Below, piece after piece: positions 12,822 to 14,047 of a stretch of DNA of 14,047 nucleotides. Each line of letters opens with the position of its first letter. The stretch's first letter is position 1. A model generated the notes under the pieces. The model worked only from the letters and a program-made list of their open reading frames with translations. It made no database searches and was not told the origin of the DNA. Source of the stretch: DATIUV01 sp049322755 (lineage in GTDB: Bacteria; Pseudomonadota; Gammaproteobacteria; Burkholderiales; UBA6910); assembly GCA_049322755.1 (NCBI GenBank), contig JBMOQX010000013.1, positions 1-14,047 on the forward strand. Reading direction: 5' to 3'. A program made the translations under genes and the position numbers.

Positions 12822-13443
12822 GTGTTCAATTATTTCTGGCCGCTGCCCGGCAGCGCCGATACCACCACCTTCGAGTACGATCCCCTCGACCGGCTCAAGC
12901 AGGCGATCGACCCCCTCGCCGGCCAGACCCGCTTCGGCTACACCCCGCTCGACCAGCCCGCCTCGGTCACCGACCCGCGCAACCTCGTCACCAGCTATAC
13001 CCGCAACGCCCTGGACGAGCTCACCCAGCAGGTCTCGCCCGATACCGGCACCACCACGAACACGTACGACCCCGCCGGCAACGCGGTGAGCGCCACCGAT
13101 GCCCGCGGGGTGGTCGCCACCGCCACCTACGATGCGCTCAACCGGCTGATCTCCCAGACCTTCACGCCCCCGGGCGGCTCGGGGATCGCCCCGGTTGCGA
13201 TCGCCTACGGCTACGACGCCGGCGCCCACGGCAAGGGCCGGCTCACGAGCGTGACCGACCCCTCGGGCACGGTGGTGGACTACGCCTTCGACGCCCCGGG
13301 GCGCATCGCGGGGATCAGCTCCACCCCGGCGGGAGGCAGCGCGACCACCCTCCTGACCGGCGCGGCCTACCACCCCTCCGGTGCGGTGAAGGGCTACACC
13401 CACGGCAACGGCGTCCCCTACGCCCGCAGCGTCGACCGCGACA
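12822..13443 (+). pseudogene. Orphan RHS/YD-repeat fragment
   Basis: About 207 codons encode tandem YD repeats of the RHS family, each roughly 20 residues: TTFEYDPLDRLKQAIDPLAG, then TRFGYTPLDQPASVTDPRN, then TTTNTYDPAGNAVSATDARG, then TATYDALNRLISQTF, then IAYGYDAGAHGKGRLTSVTD and VDYAFDAPGRIAGIS. It ends abruptly near PYARSVDRD, after which the frame runs on to 13601 without similarity. There is no usable start (GTG 12822 lacks a proper ribosome binding site), no signal or PAAR region, no RHS core end and no toxin tip. Full RHS proteins form large shells around C-terminal toxins or act as surface proteins. This is a middle piece only, probably left by recombination. No immunity gene is seen next to it. 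Confidence 0.7.
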
Positions 13444-13548
13444 GAAATGCGTTGGCCACGCGATTCGGGTGCGAACGCTCGCTTTCGGGCGCAGTGGAGC
13501 GGTCGGCGCGGACCCGGCGGATCGCAGTGGGCCGCGCGCCGGACGCGA

Positions 13549-13965
13549 TCAGCGCGGTGGCGGCGAACCCGCGCCCGGCGACAGGGTGCCGTCGGGATTG
13601 AGCGTGGCGGCGGGCTCCAGCAGCGGCGCGCCTTTGACGCTGACGCCCTGCTCGCCGATGTCGATGACGTTGAGGCCAATGCCGACGCGGCCCGTGCCGC
13701 GCACGCGGAGGGTGACGATGCCGTCCGCGTCCACCTCGCGGTTGCCGGTGAGGCTGCCGGAGAAAACCGGCGTCAGCGGCTCCACCGCCGGCCGCATCAC
13801 CCGCAGCAGCACGCGTTGGTCTTCAATGTTGAGCAGGAAATAAGGCGGCAGGACCCGCGGCGCGGACTGCGCGCCAGGCGCCGGCTGGGCCGACACCGCC
13901 GGCACGGCGCCCGGCAGCGCGAGCGCGACGGCGATGGCGCCGCGGCAGGTGCGGGCCCGGATCAA
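13549..13965 (-). CDS. Small exported protein of unknown function
   Basis: This 138-residue minus-strand frame starts with TTG at 13965-13963, which overlaps the stop of the gamma-glutamyltranspeptidase frame as TTGA. That arrangement suggests translational coupling. No ATG is available upstream in frame, and the ribosome binding site is weak. The N-terminus MIRARTCRGAIAVALALPGA continues to VSA|QP, a signal peptide of about 27 residues. The mature part is a beta-rich domain (LPPYFLLNIEDQRVLLRVMR, then VFSGSLTGNREVDADGIVTL, then VRGTGRVGIGLNVIDIGEQG) followed by a Pro/Gly-rich tail ending GAGSPPPR. The family is not recognised. Position next to the transpeptidase gene suggests co-expression only. 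It converges on the RHS remnant. Confidence 0.6.
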   Translation of the reverse strand: MIRARTCRGAIAVALALPGAVPAVSAQPAPGAQSAPRVLPPYFLLNIEDQRVLLRVMRPAVEPLTPVFSGSLTGNREVDADGIVTLRVRGTGRVGIGLNVIDIGEQGVSVKGAPLLEPAATLNPDGTLSPGAGSPPPR

Positions 13966-14047
13966 AACCCGGCCGCGCCGCCGTTGGAGCGCGGGTCGGC
14001 GGCGCCCTCGATCACGCCGCTGCCATGGCGCACCACCATGCCGGCGT
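13962..14047 (-). CDS. ggt: Gamma-glutamyltranspeptidase, C-terminal end only
   Basis: The last 27 codons of a minus-strand gene enter from the right edge: AGMVVRHGSGVIEGAADPRS, then NGGAAGF and a stop at 13964-13962. The ending G-x-x-x-G-A-A-D-P-R-S-(D/N)-G-x-A-x-G is the characteristic C-terminus of gamma-glutamyltranspeptidases, periplasmic or secreted enzymes that cleave the gamma-glutamyl bond of glutathione. The catalytic Thr and most of the protein lie outside the window. The gene seems intact at its 3' end and overlaps the following small exported gene by four bases (TTGA). The symbol is given on the strength of the C-terminal signature only. Confidence 0.75.
   Translation of the reverse strand, partial: AGMVVRHGSGVIEGAADPRSNGGAAGF

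Noticed and set aside
12822..13601. RHS fragment as part of a toxin-immunity module
   Set aside because: No RHS core C-terminal signature, toxin domain or small immunity ORF follows; only a middle piece of repeats is present.

Overview
The window is GC-rich bacterial DNA. Its content is typical of a Gram-negative proteobacterium, possibly a beta- or gammaproteobacterium: a tripartite RND efflux system with an outer-membrane channel, lipoproteins with lipoboxes, and FNR/ANR-type operator sequences. Genus cannot be read from the sequence. The theme is copper/silver handling, set in a patchy neighbourhood with one insertion sequence and several gene remnants.

Left part (1-2320): the 5' end of an exported protein gene on the minus strand; a cupredoxin-like copper-binding domain that has lost its start; a small unrecognised protein with a duplicated motif; and a gene-poor stretch carrying a perfect FNR/ANR-type operator (TTGAT-N4-ATCAA, 1095-1108). 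Immediately downstream of that operator sits a complete IS630-family element (1132-2319). It has 31-bp imperfect terminal repeats, lies in a CTAG target with TA duplicated, and its transposase is split over two frames joined by an A8 slippery run.

Centre (2356-9064): a Cu(I)/Ag(I) efflux operon reading rightward. A small exported Cys-rich ORF comes first and ends in RPPII. It is followed by a 9-bp perfect hairpin, then cusC (outer-membrane channel), cusB (periplasmic adaptor with an N-terminal metal-binding domain and a C-terminal fused CusF domain) and cusA (inner-membrane RND pump with the three-methionine Cu/Ag path). CusF-type metal capture, CusB transfer, CusA pumping and CusC export would together move Cu(I)/Ag(I) from periplasm to outside. 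The first ORF plus hairpin looks like a candidate copper-responsive leader. The IS has separated the operon from the upstream FNR-type site and supplies a TATACT sequence at its outward end.

Right of the operon (9065-11417): a small His/Gly/Met-rich exported protein, a lipoprotein of unknown function, and copG (DUF411 periplasmic copper protein with a CxCC motif). The copG leader contains a second, near-consensus FNR/ANR-type box with a -10-like hexamer at exactly class II spacing.

Right end (11418-14047): a decayed HD-GYP gene with an internal deletion, a short membrane protein that looks truncated or frameshifted, a 52-residue lipoprotein preceded by a perfect Shine-Dalgarno, an orphan RHS/YD-repeat fragment without start or end, and on the minus strand the last codons of a gamma-glutamyltranspeptidase gene that overlaps a small exported protein gene. 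The density of remnants suggests an accessory region shaped by insertion and deletion.
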